Assembly: GCA_005799525.1 (NCBI GenBank)
Contig: SYGN01000060.1
Span: forward strand, 1 to 35,145
Length of the DNA stretch: 35,145 nt
Direction: 5' to 3'
Origin: Opitutaceae bacterium
GTDB taxonomy: Bacteria > Verrucomicrobiota > Verrucomicrobiia > Opitutales > Opitutaceae
Each line of letters begins with the position of its first letter. The stretch's first letter is position 1. Below, piece by piece: positions 1 to 8,336 of this stretch. The notes under the pieces are model-generated. The model did not search any database. It saw only the letters and a list, made by a program, of their open reading frames with translations, and was not told where the DNA came from. Position numbers and translations under genes: made by a program.

Positions 1-773
1 ACCCGCTGTCGGTGCTGATGCTCGCCGGCATTCGCGAAGTGCTCGTCATCTCCACCCCCACCGATCTCCCGCTCTTCAAGAAACTCCTCGGTGACGGCAC
101 CAACCTCGGCCTCAAGCTCTCCTACGCCGAGCAACCCAGCCCCGACGGCCTCGCCCAAGCCTTCCACATCGCCGGCGACACCGGCTTCCTCACCGGCTCC
201 GAACCCTCGGCCCTCGTCCTCGGCGACAACCTTTTCTACGGCCACGATTTCACGCGCTCGCTCGAAGCCGCCGGGGCCCGCACCATCGGAGCCACCATTT
301 TTGGCTACCACGTCTCCGACCCCACCAGCTACGGCGTCGTCGAGTTCGCTGCCGATGGTCGCGTCCTTTCCCTCGAGGAAAAACCCGCGCAACCGAAATC
401 CAACTACGCCATCCCCGGCATCTATTTCTACGACGCTGATGTCGTCAAAATCTCGCGCACCCTCAAGCCCTCCAAACGCGGTGAACTCGAGATCACCGAC
501 CTCAACCGGCTCTACCTCGACGCCGGCACTCTCCGCGTGGAACTCCTCGGCCGCGGCACCGCCTGGCTCGACACCGGTACGCACGACTCCCTCCTCGAGG
601 CCGCTCAGTTCGTCTCTGTCATTGAAAATCGTCAAGGCCTCAAAATCGCCTGCCTCGAAGAGATCGCCTACCGCAAAGGTTGGATCGACCGCGCCGGCCT
701 CAACGCCAACATCACCCGTCTCGGCAAATCCTCCTACGGTGCCTATCTGCGCCGCCTCGCCTACGAGGCGTAG
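1..773 (+). CDS. rmlA: Glucose-1-phosphate thymidylyltransferase (RmlA/RfbA), 5'-truncated by the window edge
   Basis: Frame 3 reads PLSVLMLAGIREVLVISTPTDLP...LVLGDNLFYGHDF...FGYHVSDPTSYGVVEF...SLEEKPAQPKSNYAIPGIYFYD...RGTAWLDTGTHDSLLEAAQFV, typical of RmlA. It is open to the window start; the listed ORF start at 12 is an internal GTG. Confidence 0.95.
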   Translation, partial: PLSVLMLAGIREVLVISTPTDLPLFKKLLGDGTNLGLKLSYAEQPSPDGLAQAFHIAGDTGFLTGSEPSALVLGDNLFYGHDFTRSLEAAGARTIGATIFGYHVSDPTSYGVVEFAADGRVLSLEEKPAQPKSNYAIPGIYFYDADVVKISRTLKPSKRGELEITDLNRLYLDAGTLRVELLGRGTAWLDTGTHDSLLEAAQFVSVIENRQGLKIACLEEIAYRKGWIDRAGLNANITRLGKSSYGAYLRRLAYEA

Positions 774-885
774 GGCCACCGCTCGTCCGCGCGCCGCTAC
801 CCGCCAGCGCCACCGCCACCTTAAACTTAAACTTCGACCTTAAACTCGCGGGGCGCGCCGCGCGCCGCGCGCCCCGCGTCCCCGC

Positions 886-1833
886 GTGCAGGCCAGCTTC
901 ATTATACCCCTCTTCAACAACCTAGCGCTCACCCGCGCCTGTGTTGCGAGCCTGCAAGCCACGCTCCCCGCCAGCCTGACGCACGAAATCATTCTCGTCG
1001 ACGACGGTAGCACCGACGCCACGCGCGCTTGGCTCAGCACACTCGCTCCGCCGTTCCGCGTCGTCCTCAACGATCGCAATCTCGGCTACGCCGGCGCCAA
1101 CAACCGCGCCATCACCCACGCCCGCGGCGACGTGCTCGCCCTCCTCAATAACGATCTCGTTTTACTCCCGCGTTGGCTCGAACCCATGCTCGGCGCCTAC
1201 CGCTCGCTCGCCGACCGCGCCGGCCTCATCGGCAACATTCAACTCGACGCCCGCACGGGTGCCATCGACCACACCGGCATCATCATCAATCAGCAGGTCA
1301 AACCCGTTCACGACCGCGCCCTCCCAGCGCGTCGCTCGCGTTTCTTTTCCACCGTCCGCCCCGTCCCCGCCCTCACCGGGGCCTGCGTCCTCGTCGAACG
1401 CGCGCTGTGGCAGCAACTCGGCGGCTTCGACGAGCGCTACGTCAACGGCGGTGAAGACGTCGACCTCTGTTTCCGGGCCCGCGCCCTCGGCCGCACCAAC
1501 GCCGTCGCGCTCACCAGCGTCGTCCGCCATCACATTAGCGCCTCGGTCGGTCGAAAACTCCGCGACGAAGAAAACTCCTACCGCCTCGCCCGCCGCTGGC
1601 AGCAGGAACTCGTCACCGACCCCGGAGCCCTCCGCGAGTGGTGCCGCGAATGCTCCGAAAAAATCCTTCGCGAGCCCCGCTACGAGGACCGTTCCCTCGC
1701 CCTGCGCTCATTTCTCTATCTCCAGGGCCTAACCCGCACACCGCCCCCCGAAGCCCTCGCCGCCCTCACCGCGGCCCTCGCTCAAGAATTCGCCCACTGG
1801 GAAAAGATGTTCCCCTCCGTTCCGTCGCCTTAA
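886..1833 (+). CDS. GT2-family glycosyltransferase (rhamnosyltransferase-like)
   Basis: ASFIIPLFNNLALTRACVASL...EIILVDDGSTDATRAW...LNDRNLGYAGANNRAI...DVLALLNNDLVLLP...GGEDVDLCFRARALG: GT-A nucleotide-binding and DxD-like motifs. GTG start; no alternative start after the upstream in-frame stop. Confidence 0.88.
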   Translation: MQASFIIPLFNNLALTRACVASLQATLPASLTHEIILVDDGSTDATRAWLSTLAPPFRVVLNDRNLGYAGANNRAITHARGDVLALLNNDLVLLPRWLEPMLGAYRSLADRAGLIGNIQLDARTGAIDHTGIIINQQVKPVHDRALPARRSRFFSTVRPVPALTGACVLVERALWQQLGGFDERYVNGGEDVDLCFRARALGRTNAVALTSVVRHHISASVGRKLRDEENSYRLARRWQQELVTDPGALREWCRECSEKILREPRYEDRSLALRSFLYLQGLTRTPPPEALAALTAALAQEFAHWEKMFPSVPSP

Positions 1834-1850
1834 ACTTCAACTCAGTTCCT

Positions 1851-2798
1851 TCAACTGGCGCCACCGCCGCCTCCACGGCGCACGTCCCGCACCACCGCCT
1901 GCGGTCGCTGATTCACCGCCAGAAACATCCGGCCGACATATTCGCCAATCAGCCCCAACAGCACCAGCTGCGTGCCGGAAAAAATCAGCATCGCCGCCAT
2001 CAGCCAGCCCCAGCCCGTCGCCGGCCCCTGATCCCACCACCACAACCACGCGACCGCACCCAGCGCCACCATGCCCACCGCCGCAATGATCAGACCCAGC
2101 ACCGTTGCCACACGCAGCGGCTGAACTGAAAAATTGATCCACGCACTCAGCCATAGCCGCAGTAAACGGCTTAAGGTATAAGTGCTCTCACCGGTCACCC
2201 TGGCCTCGTGTTTCACGGCAATCGACCCGATGCGTTGCGTCACCTGCAGCAACAAACCGTCAATATACGGAAAGGGACCAGGGTAGCCCACCACCTCCTT
2301 CGCCACAAACGCAGTCACACAACGAAAACTCGAAAGATAAAATCCCGGTGGTTTGTCGAGAGCCCAATCGGTCATGCGGTTCGTGAACCAACTCCCGAGA
2401 TTCCGCCACGCCGAGTGCTGCTTCACCGCGTAATGGCCAAACACCACGTCGAGCCCCGTCGCCTGCGCATGCCGCCACAGCCGCACCGCTTCCACCGGCG
2501 GATTCTGCCCATCGTCGTCGAGATTGACGAGGTGCGCCCCGCGTGCGTTCCGCCACCCCGTGAGCACCGCGTTGTGCTCGCCGAAATTTCGCGCGTGCTC
2601 GACATAGGTGATCGGCACCCGCGCGTTCTTGACCAACTCCCGGCACACGTCCGCCGTCCCATCCGGACTCCCGTCGTTCACCAACACGATCTCGTGCCCG
2701 CCCTCGATCTGCAGCTCCTCGATCGCCCGCACCACGGCCCCGATGGTCTCGGCGCTGCGATAAAGCGGGATGACAAAACTGAGAGCAGGTTGGGACAT
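1851..2798 (-). CDS. GT2-family polyprenyl-phosphate glycosyltransferase with C-terminal TM helices (ArnC/GtrB-like)
   Basis: MSQPALSFVIPLYRSAETIGAVVRAIEEL...EIVLVNDGSPDGTADVC...NFGEHNAVLTGW...LDDDGQNPPVEA plus two C-terminal hydrophobic segments. Start placed at internal ATG (MSQPAL). Confidence 0.88.
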   Translation of the reverse strand: MSQPALSFVIPLYRSAETIGAVVRAIEELQIEGGHEIVLVNDGSPDGTADVCRELVKNARVPITYVEHARNFGEHNAVLTGWRNARGAHLVNLDDDGQNPPVEAVRLWRHAQATGLDVVFGHYAVKQHSAWRNLGSWFTNRMTDWALDKPPGFYLSSFRCVTAFVAKEVVGYPGPFPYIDGLLLQVTQRIGSIAVKHEARVTGESTYTLSRLLRLWLSAWINFSVQPLRVATVLGLIIAAVGMVALGAVAWLWWWDQGPATGWGWLMAAMLIFSGTQLVLLGLIGEYVGRMFLAVNQRPQAVVRDVRRGGGGGAS

Positions 2799-2886
2799 CT
2801 GCGCTGAATAGTCGCAAAACACCTCTCACCCGCAAGAAAACCCGTGTTTCTTTTTTTGCGCCTCCTACGCCTGCTCGCGGCCAAGC

Positions 2887-3888
2887 TCAGACGTAATACC
2901 GCAACTCTTTCCGATAATACGCCAGCGTCCGCTTCAGAGCCGTGCGCAAGTCCGTCCGCGCCCGCCAGCCCAGTTTCTTCCGAATCAACTGGTCGTCCGC
3001 GTAGTAGTCCCCGATATCAATCTTCTTCCGCTCCGCCGGAAACGTCTTCACGACATAGTAACCTCCTCCATTCAGCTCCACGAGCATCGCCGCGAGTCCT
3101 TCCAATGTCACTGGCGGCGGCCCGCCTAAATTAAAGACTTCGCCGACCGCCTCGTCTTTTGCGGCCGCGAGTAAAAATGCCTCCACCGCATCGTCGACAT
3201 AAGTGAAATCGCGCAGCTGCTCTCCGCCCCATACTTCGAACGCCTCCCCTTCGACCAGCCGGCGAATCCACACCCCCACAAATGTCTGCCGCGCATCCTT
3301 CACCCGCATGCGCGGCCCGATTGTGTTCGTCAGCCGCAACGCCGTCGCCCGAATCCCGTGCACCCGCGAATACAGCAGGTGAAACGACTCGCCCGCGAGC
3401 TTGTTGATCCCGTTCACGTCCACCGGCCGCAGCGGATGCTTCTCGTCCACCGGTAAATAATCAGGCTTCCCATAGATCTGCCGCGTACTCGCAAACACAA
3501 TTCTCACGCCGGGATTGTGCACGCGACAGGCCTCGAGGATCGCCAGCTGTGCCCGCCCGTTAATGTCCAAATCCGTCTGCGGATCCGTCATCGAATCCAT
3601 GTGACTCGTCTGCCCGGCGAGATTGAAAAGAAAATCCTGCCCTCGCACGAGCGCAGGCAACTTCGGCCAGTCACGCACGTCGGCGACGTGCACTTTCACC
3701 TTCCCCGTCAGCCCAGTGAGGTTGCGCCGATTCCCACCATATTCCGGAATCAACGAATCCAACACACTCACCTTCGCCCCGAGCCGCACCAACTCCCGCG
3801 CGAGATTCGAGCCAATAAAGCCCAGCCCACCAGTGATCAGCACGCGTTTCCCCGCATAAACTCGCCGTAAATTTTTCGTTTCAGCCAT
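2887..3888 (-). CDS. NAD-dependent epimerase/dehydratase (extended SDR, nucleotide-sugar type)
   Basis: KRVLITGGLGFIGSNLARELVRLGAKV, VFASTRQIYG, RLTNTIGPRMR, RDFTYVDDAVEAFLLAA. Start at MAETKN (cat at 3886-3888), not the longer ORF start. Confidence 0.88.
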   Translation of the reverse strand: MAETKNLRRVYAGKRVLITGGLGFIGSNLARELVRLGAKVSVLDSLIPEYGGNRRNLTGLTGKVKVHVADVRDWPKLPALVRGQDFLFNLAGQTSHMDSMTDPQTDLDINGRAQLAILEACRVHNPGVRIVFASTRQIYGKPDYLPVDEKHPLRPVDVNGINKLAGESFHLLYSRVHGIRATALRLTNTIGPRMRVKDARQTFVGVWIRRLVEGEAFEVWGGEQLRDFTYVDDAVEAFLLAAAKDEAVGEVFNLGGPPPVTLEGLAAMLVELNGGGYYVVKTFPAERKKIDIGDYYADDQLIRKKLGWRARTDLRTALKRTLAYYRKELRYYV

Positions 3889-3974
3889 GGGCCCAACAAT
3901 ACAGCCCGCCCTGCCGCCGCGCGCCAATCTCAAATCTCCCCGCGACTCAACGACCGCGCCCTCTGCGGGCAGGC

Positions 3975-4048
3975 GGTCCCGCCGCTCACGCAGCGGGCTA
4001 CCGGACTCCTGCGATTTCCTCTGTAGCCCGCTTGTGAGAAGCGGGACC
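3975..4048. repeat. REP-like inverted pair (two near-identical 26-27 nt hairpin units in opposite orientation)
   Basis: Unit 1 GGTCCCGCCGCTCACGCAGCGGGCTAC (3975-4001); unit 2 GTAGCCCGCTTGTGAGAAGCGGGACC (4023-4048), whose reverse complement is GGTCCCGCTTCTCACAAGCGGGCTAC. Confidence 0.85.
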
Positions 4049-4090
4049 AACGCGTAGATGAGACCACCGGCTCGGAGATGCGCCCCTCGC

Positions 4091-6343
4091 CTACCGCCGC
4101 ACCGCAAACTCCAGTCCAAACACACACAGCCCCAGCGCCCGCGTCTCCCCTCCCACCGCTCCCAGCCACGGCTGCGCCGACTTCAGCGCCACCTTCGCCC
4201 CGCCCGGCGGCACGACGATCTCCGGAAAAAATGTTCTCACTCTCTGCCCACTCAGATTCCTCGACGCCACCGCGCCGCCCGGCTGCCCCGCGCCCTCACC
4301 CTTCGCCCCCGTCACCTCCAGCGTCAAGTCGCGCGCCCCCAGACTCCACCCGTCCAGCGTGCACGTCACCCGCAGCGGCCACGTGTGAGGGTTCTCGATC
4401 CGGAGTGTCCCCTCACCCTTCGTCCACCGCCAACGCGCCCCCGCCTTCGCCTCGCTCTCTTCCTCATACCAGCCTTCGCCCACCGTCACTCTCAAGAAAT
4501 CCGCGCTTCGCGTATCCACCAGCACGATCCCTGGCGCGATCTGCCTCCGTCCGCCCGCCGCGGGCTTTACTGTAATCATCCCAGCCTCGAGATCCCACTC
4601 ACCCCGCAACGCCGTGCGCCAGCGCCCTTCGTAGGTATCCGTAAAAAAATACTGCGGCTTCTGGAGCAAAAATGCGTTCGCCCACAGGCGCGACCACATG
4701 TCCGGCAATAACACATTCACCGACGCCACGTCCGCCATCGCTTCGATCTTGCGCACTTCCCGCAGCCCTGCGTCGACGATCCGCGGCGCCGTGGCCAGCC
4801 GCCACGCAATCATGCCGGTGCCGACCACGTTGCCCAGTAACACCACACCCGCGACGCCCATCACCCCGATCCACTCCGTCAATCGCTGGCTCCACCGCAG
4901 CGTGATCCACCAGCAAAACGCCGGCAGCATCACCGGATAGAAAACCGCAAACACCTTGAACGCATCATAGCTCGCGTTCGTGCCCAGCTGCGCCCCTCGC
5001 CATTGGAGAAACGCATACCCCGCCAACACGGGCAGCGTAACCGCGAGTGCGATCCAGGTTTTTTTCCGCCGCTCACTCACCGCGCGCAGCGTGGCCCAGA
5101 CGAGCAGCCCGATCACCGCCGCCGCCAACACCCACCTGACCCCACCCCAGCCCCACGGCGCCAACTCCGGCCCGCTCACCAACCCCAGCCAACCTTCCGG
5201 CGTCAGCGCCGGAATCTTCCAGCCAAAGTCATACGTTCGCAGCAGCTGAAACCGTTCGATCAACCCCGCCACACGGCCCGCAAACACCCCGCCACACACC
5301 GCCAGCGGTGCCAGCATGACCACGAACCATCGGCCCAATCGCCGCCACTCGCCGTGCCACAGCGCCAACCCGCTCGCATACGCCACCGCCGGCACCAAGC
5401 ACAGCACCACGAAAAAATTATAACTCCCCAGCACCAGCCAGTAACCGATCGCCAGCACCCCCGTGAAACTCAGCCCGCGCGCCCACGTCAGTCGCCCGCG
5501 CCACAACGCCACCCCCGCCCACGTAATGAGCCCGACGGCCACCGCGGCCAATAGCTGTCCGGGCGTCACGTGCCCGACCCCATACCAATTCAGCGGGCTC
5601 AGCCCGTAGAGCACCGCCACCGCCGCACTCGGCGCTCCGCTGAACCCAATCACCGCCCGCGCCATCCAAAACACCACCGGCAGCGACCCCGCCAACAGCA
5701 CCATCGTCAGTAGACTCGTCAGCTCGTCCGGCGTGCACCCGAGCACCGATCCATTAAACGCGATCAGCGCCGAGGGCGTGAAGTGATTCAACCGCGTCCA
5801 GTATTCGAAAAAATTATCCGCCCCGTGCACCCGCACCACCTCCGTTAAACCGAGAAACCCACTCCGGTCCGTGCGTGCAAACTCCTGCAACACCCGCGCA
5901 CCCGCCGCGTAGTCGCCCGCATCGCAGCTCGCCAGCGAGATCGTCGTCAACGTCTGAGACGCCCACGCCAGGGGCAAGACCAACAGACCGAGCACACCCA
6001 CACTGGCGAGCCACACCACGCCGATTCGCTGCATATCCACCCACGCCCTCCAAGGTCGGAGCCCGCTTGCGGGCGATCCCTTCCCACCGCGCCCCACGCG
6101 CCCCACCCCCACCGCCAGCAAAACCACCGGCACCACCTCGCTCCACCACGCGTATCCGTTCGTCCCCTTCAAGCCCCCCATCGCCCCCGCCCATACGACC
6201 GCCGACTGCAAGGCCAACCCCGCCGGCACCACGAGCACCGGCCAAAACCGCCGCCAGCCCCGCGGCATCGCCAGCATCGCCAACCCCGCACCCCACCACA
6301 GCACGTGTAACAGCAAAGCGAATGCGGCCGGGAAATGAATCAT
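4091..6343 (-). CDS. Large polytopic membrane protein, GT-C/oligosaccharide glycosyltransferase-like, with a soluble C-terminal region
   Basis: Start MIHFPAAFALLLHVLWWGAG; many hydrophobic segments, long extracytoplasmic-type loops, C-terminal soluble module GWYEEESEAKAGARWRWTKGEGTLRIENP. ATG overlaps the stop of the upstream methyltransferase gene (ATGA). Confidence 0.75.
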   Translation of the reverse strand: MIHFPAAFALLLHVLWWGAGLAMLAMPRGWRRFWPVLVVPAGLALQSAVVWAGAMGGLKGTNGYAWWSEVVPVVLLAVGVGRVGRGGKGSPASGLRPWRAWVDMQRIGVVWLASVGVLGLLVLPLAWASQTLTTISLASCDAGDYAAGARVLQEFARTDRSGFLGLTEVVRVHGADNFFEYWTRLNHFTPSALIAFNGSVLGCTPDELTSLLTMVLLAGSLPVVFWMARAVIGFSGAPSAAVAVLYGLSPLNWYGVGHVTPGQLLAAVAVGLITWAGVALWRGRLTWARGLSFTGVLAIGYWLVLGSYNFFVVLCLVPAVAYASGLALWHGEWRRLGRWFVVMLAPLAVCGGVFAGRVAGLIERFQLLRTYDFGWKIPALTPEGWLGLVSGPELAPWGWGGVRWVLAAAVIGLLVWATLRAVSERRKKTWIALAVTLPVLAGYAFLQWRGAQLGTNASYDAFKVFAVFYPVMLPAFCWWITLRWSQRLTEWIGVMGVAGVVLLGNVVGTGMIAWRLATAPRIVDAGLREVRKIEAMADVASVNVLLPDMWSRLWANAFLLQKPQYFFTDTYEGRWRTALRGEWDLEAGMITVKPAAGGRRQIAPGIVLVDTRSADFLRVTVGEGWYEEESEAKAGARWRWTKGEGTLRIENPHTWPLRVTCTLDGWSLGARDLTLEVTGAKGEGAGQPGGAVASRNLSGQRVRTFFPEIVVPPGGAKVALKSAQPWLGAVGGETRALGLCVFGLEFAVRR

Positions 6344-7146
6344 TTGTCCGCGTTTTTTCTGCCCTCGACGCTCAGCTTTCCATCCGGCTTTCTTGCCACC
6401 GCAAATACCGACGAACCCCACGCCCACCGCCCACCGACCTGCAACCACGCATGTTCCGGCGCGACCAACAGGCGGAACATCGCATCCACCACCGCCGGAT
6501 AGTCCTTCATGTCGCTCGTGTCCTTCGCTGACCGCCACAACTTGCGCTTCGCCCACAGCAACGGAAACGGCAGCGCATTCAGATGCGTGCTCCATCGATC
6601 CACCAATCCGGCTTCCCGCATGAGCGTCTCCACCTCGGGCCGCGTGTAACGATGTTTCGTCTGACACGAATCGTCATGATACGACCACATCCACATATAG
6701 GCCGGCACTGTGATCACCACCACGCCGCCCGGTTTCAGCACCCGGAAAAACTCCTGCATGGCCACATCCGCGGCGTCCACCTGGCAAATCACGTCCGCCG
6801 ACACCACCGCATCAAAACTCGCGTCTGCAAACGGCAGCGCCGTTACACTCGCCTCGCGAATATCCGTGTACTTCCCGCATCGCTGCCGCGCCAGCTCACA
6901 CGCGATCGGCATAAAATCGATGCCGCTCCACGTCCAACCAGGTTGTTGTCCGGCCAACCGCACAATCATCCCACCCGTGCCACAACCCGCATCCAGCACG
7001 AGTTTTTTTCGCTGGGGATGCGGTGCTCCCGCCGCGTCCCTTGCGTCCACTCGCGCCAACTGGCGCGCGACATGCGCATGCAGCGACCGGAAATACCACA
7101 TCCGGTCCTCGACCTCCGCGAGCTTCAGATATTCGTCGTTATTCAT
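6340..7146 (-). CDS. Class I SAM-dependent methyltransferase
   Basis: VLDAGCGTGGMIVRLA...FMPIACELARQRC...ALPFADASFDAVVSADVICQV...FRVLKPGGVVVITVPAY: Methyltransf_11-type motifs. Confidence 0.9.
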   Translation of the reverse strand: MNNDEYLKLAEVEDRMWYFRSLHAHVARQLARVDARDAAGAPHPQRKKLVLDAGCGTGGMIVRLAGQQPGWTWSGIDFMPIACELARQRCGKYTDIREASVTALPFADASFDAVVSADVICQVDAADVAMQEFFRVLKPGGVVVITVPAYMWMWSYHDDSCQTKHRYTRPEVETLMREAGLVDRWSTHLNALPFPLLWAKRKLWRSAKDTSDMKDYPAVVDAMFRLLVAPEHAWLQVGGRWAWGSSVFAVARKPDGKLSVEGRKNADK

Positions 7147-7242
7147 GCAGGTCTAGCCATTGGGATCACCGCGCCGCCTGCCCGCAACATTATCCATTGC
7201 CGCACGCCGCTGTCCTCAGTCCTCTCTCCCTGTCCTTTGCTC

Positions 7243-8289
7243 ATGCGCCGCCTCCTCGCCCTCCTCGACACCCCCGCCGGCCGCGCCGGCCGTTACGCCT
7301 GCTCTGCTCTCCTCGTCGCCGCCCTCGTGGGGAGCATCGACTGGCACCAATTCTCAGGCCTCCGCGGCAAATTCTCCCTCGCCCCCGTCGCGGGCGCCAC
7401 GCTCGTCGCCGGCATTACCTTTCCGCTGCACGCGTGGCGTTGGTGGCTCCTCCTCCGCGCGCAAGGCCTCACGCTGTCGCTTCACTGGGCCCACGTCGTC
7501 ACCTGGATCGGTAATTTCTACAACGCCTTCCTCCTCGGCGGACTCGGCGGCGACGCCGCCCGCGCCTTCTATGTTTGCCGCGACGCGCCCACATCCCCCC
7601 CTGGCACGAGCATCCCGCCCGTGTCGTCCACCTCCACCACCTCTCCCGTGTCCGCCTCGGCCGCCGGCCTCGCCGCCACTGTCCTCGACCGTATTCTCGG
7701 CCTCGTCGTTCTCCTCAGCCTCGCTGTCGTCACGTTACTGCTAAAACTGGATACCGTCGCCCGGCATACCGAGTTACGCCTCCTCCTCGTGCTTTGCGCC
7801 GCTCTCTCAGTGGCGAGCGTCGTGGCCTTTGTTTTTCTCTGCCGCCGTCCTCCGGCCTGGCTCGCTCGCGGTCTTGGCGAACAGCGGACCGCCACGCTCG
7901 CCGACATTTTCATCCGCGCGCGCGCGACTCCCTCTGTTTTTCTCTCCGCCCTCGTCGTGAGCTACGCTATCTGGCTCCTCGATTTCCTCTCCGTGTGGCT
8001 GCTCGCCCGCAGCGTCGGTTTTCCGCTCCCCTTCATTGAAGTCTCGCTCGCGATGTCCGTCGCGTATGCCGCCACCGTGCTGCCCGTGAGCGTCGGCGGC
8101 CACGGCATCCGCGAGGGCGCGCTGCTGGGCATGCTCGCTCTCCTCGGACTCCTCCCGGACGATGCCTCCCGCCAACTCGCCCTCCTCCTCGCCGTGCTCG
8201 TCTGGGCCGTGAGCGTGATCTGGAGTCTGTTCGGTGGAATCACCGCACTTTTTGCACGCCGCCTGCTGCCGTTCTCCGCCTCCCCATAA
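7243..8289 (+). CDS. Lysylphosphatidylglycerol synthase TM region / AglD-like (UPF0104-type) integral membrane protein
   Basis: MRRLLALLDTPAGRAGRYACSALLVAALVGSIDW..., WIGNFYNAFLLGGLGGDAARAFYV, LDRILGLVVLLSLA, AMSVAYAATVLPVSVGGHGIREGALLGML: hallmark motifs of this family. Confidence 0.85.
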   Translation: MRRLLALLDTPAGRAGRYACSALLVAALVGSIDWHQFSGLRGKFSLAPVAGATLVAGITFPLHAWRWWLLLRAQGLTLSLHWAHVVTWIGNFYNAFLLGGLGGDAARAFYVCRDAPTSPPGTSIPPVSSTSTTSPVSASAAGLAATVLDRILGLVVLLSLAVVTLLLKLDTVARHTELRLLLVLCAALSVASVVAFVFLCRRPPAWLARGLGEQRTATLADIFIRARATPSVFLSALVVSYAIWLLDFLSVWLLARSVGFPLPFIEVSLAMSVAYAATVLPVSVGGHGIREGALLGMLALLGLLPDDASRQLALLLAVLVWAVSVIWSLFGGITALFARRLLPFSASP

Positions 8290-8336
8290 GCCGTTGCCAA
8301 CGTCCTCACCTCGCCCTTCCCTCCGCTCCCGAATCC

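Noticed and set aside
91-843. 250-aa plus-strand ORF overlapping rmlA
   Set aside because: Ser/Pro/Thr-rich out-of-frame translation of a confidently identified gene.
3889-4125. N-terminal extension of the epimerase ORF up to 4125
   Set aside because: The extension runs through the REP-like pair and precedes a normal MAETKN...RVLITGGLGFIG start; treated as non-coding.
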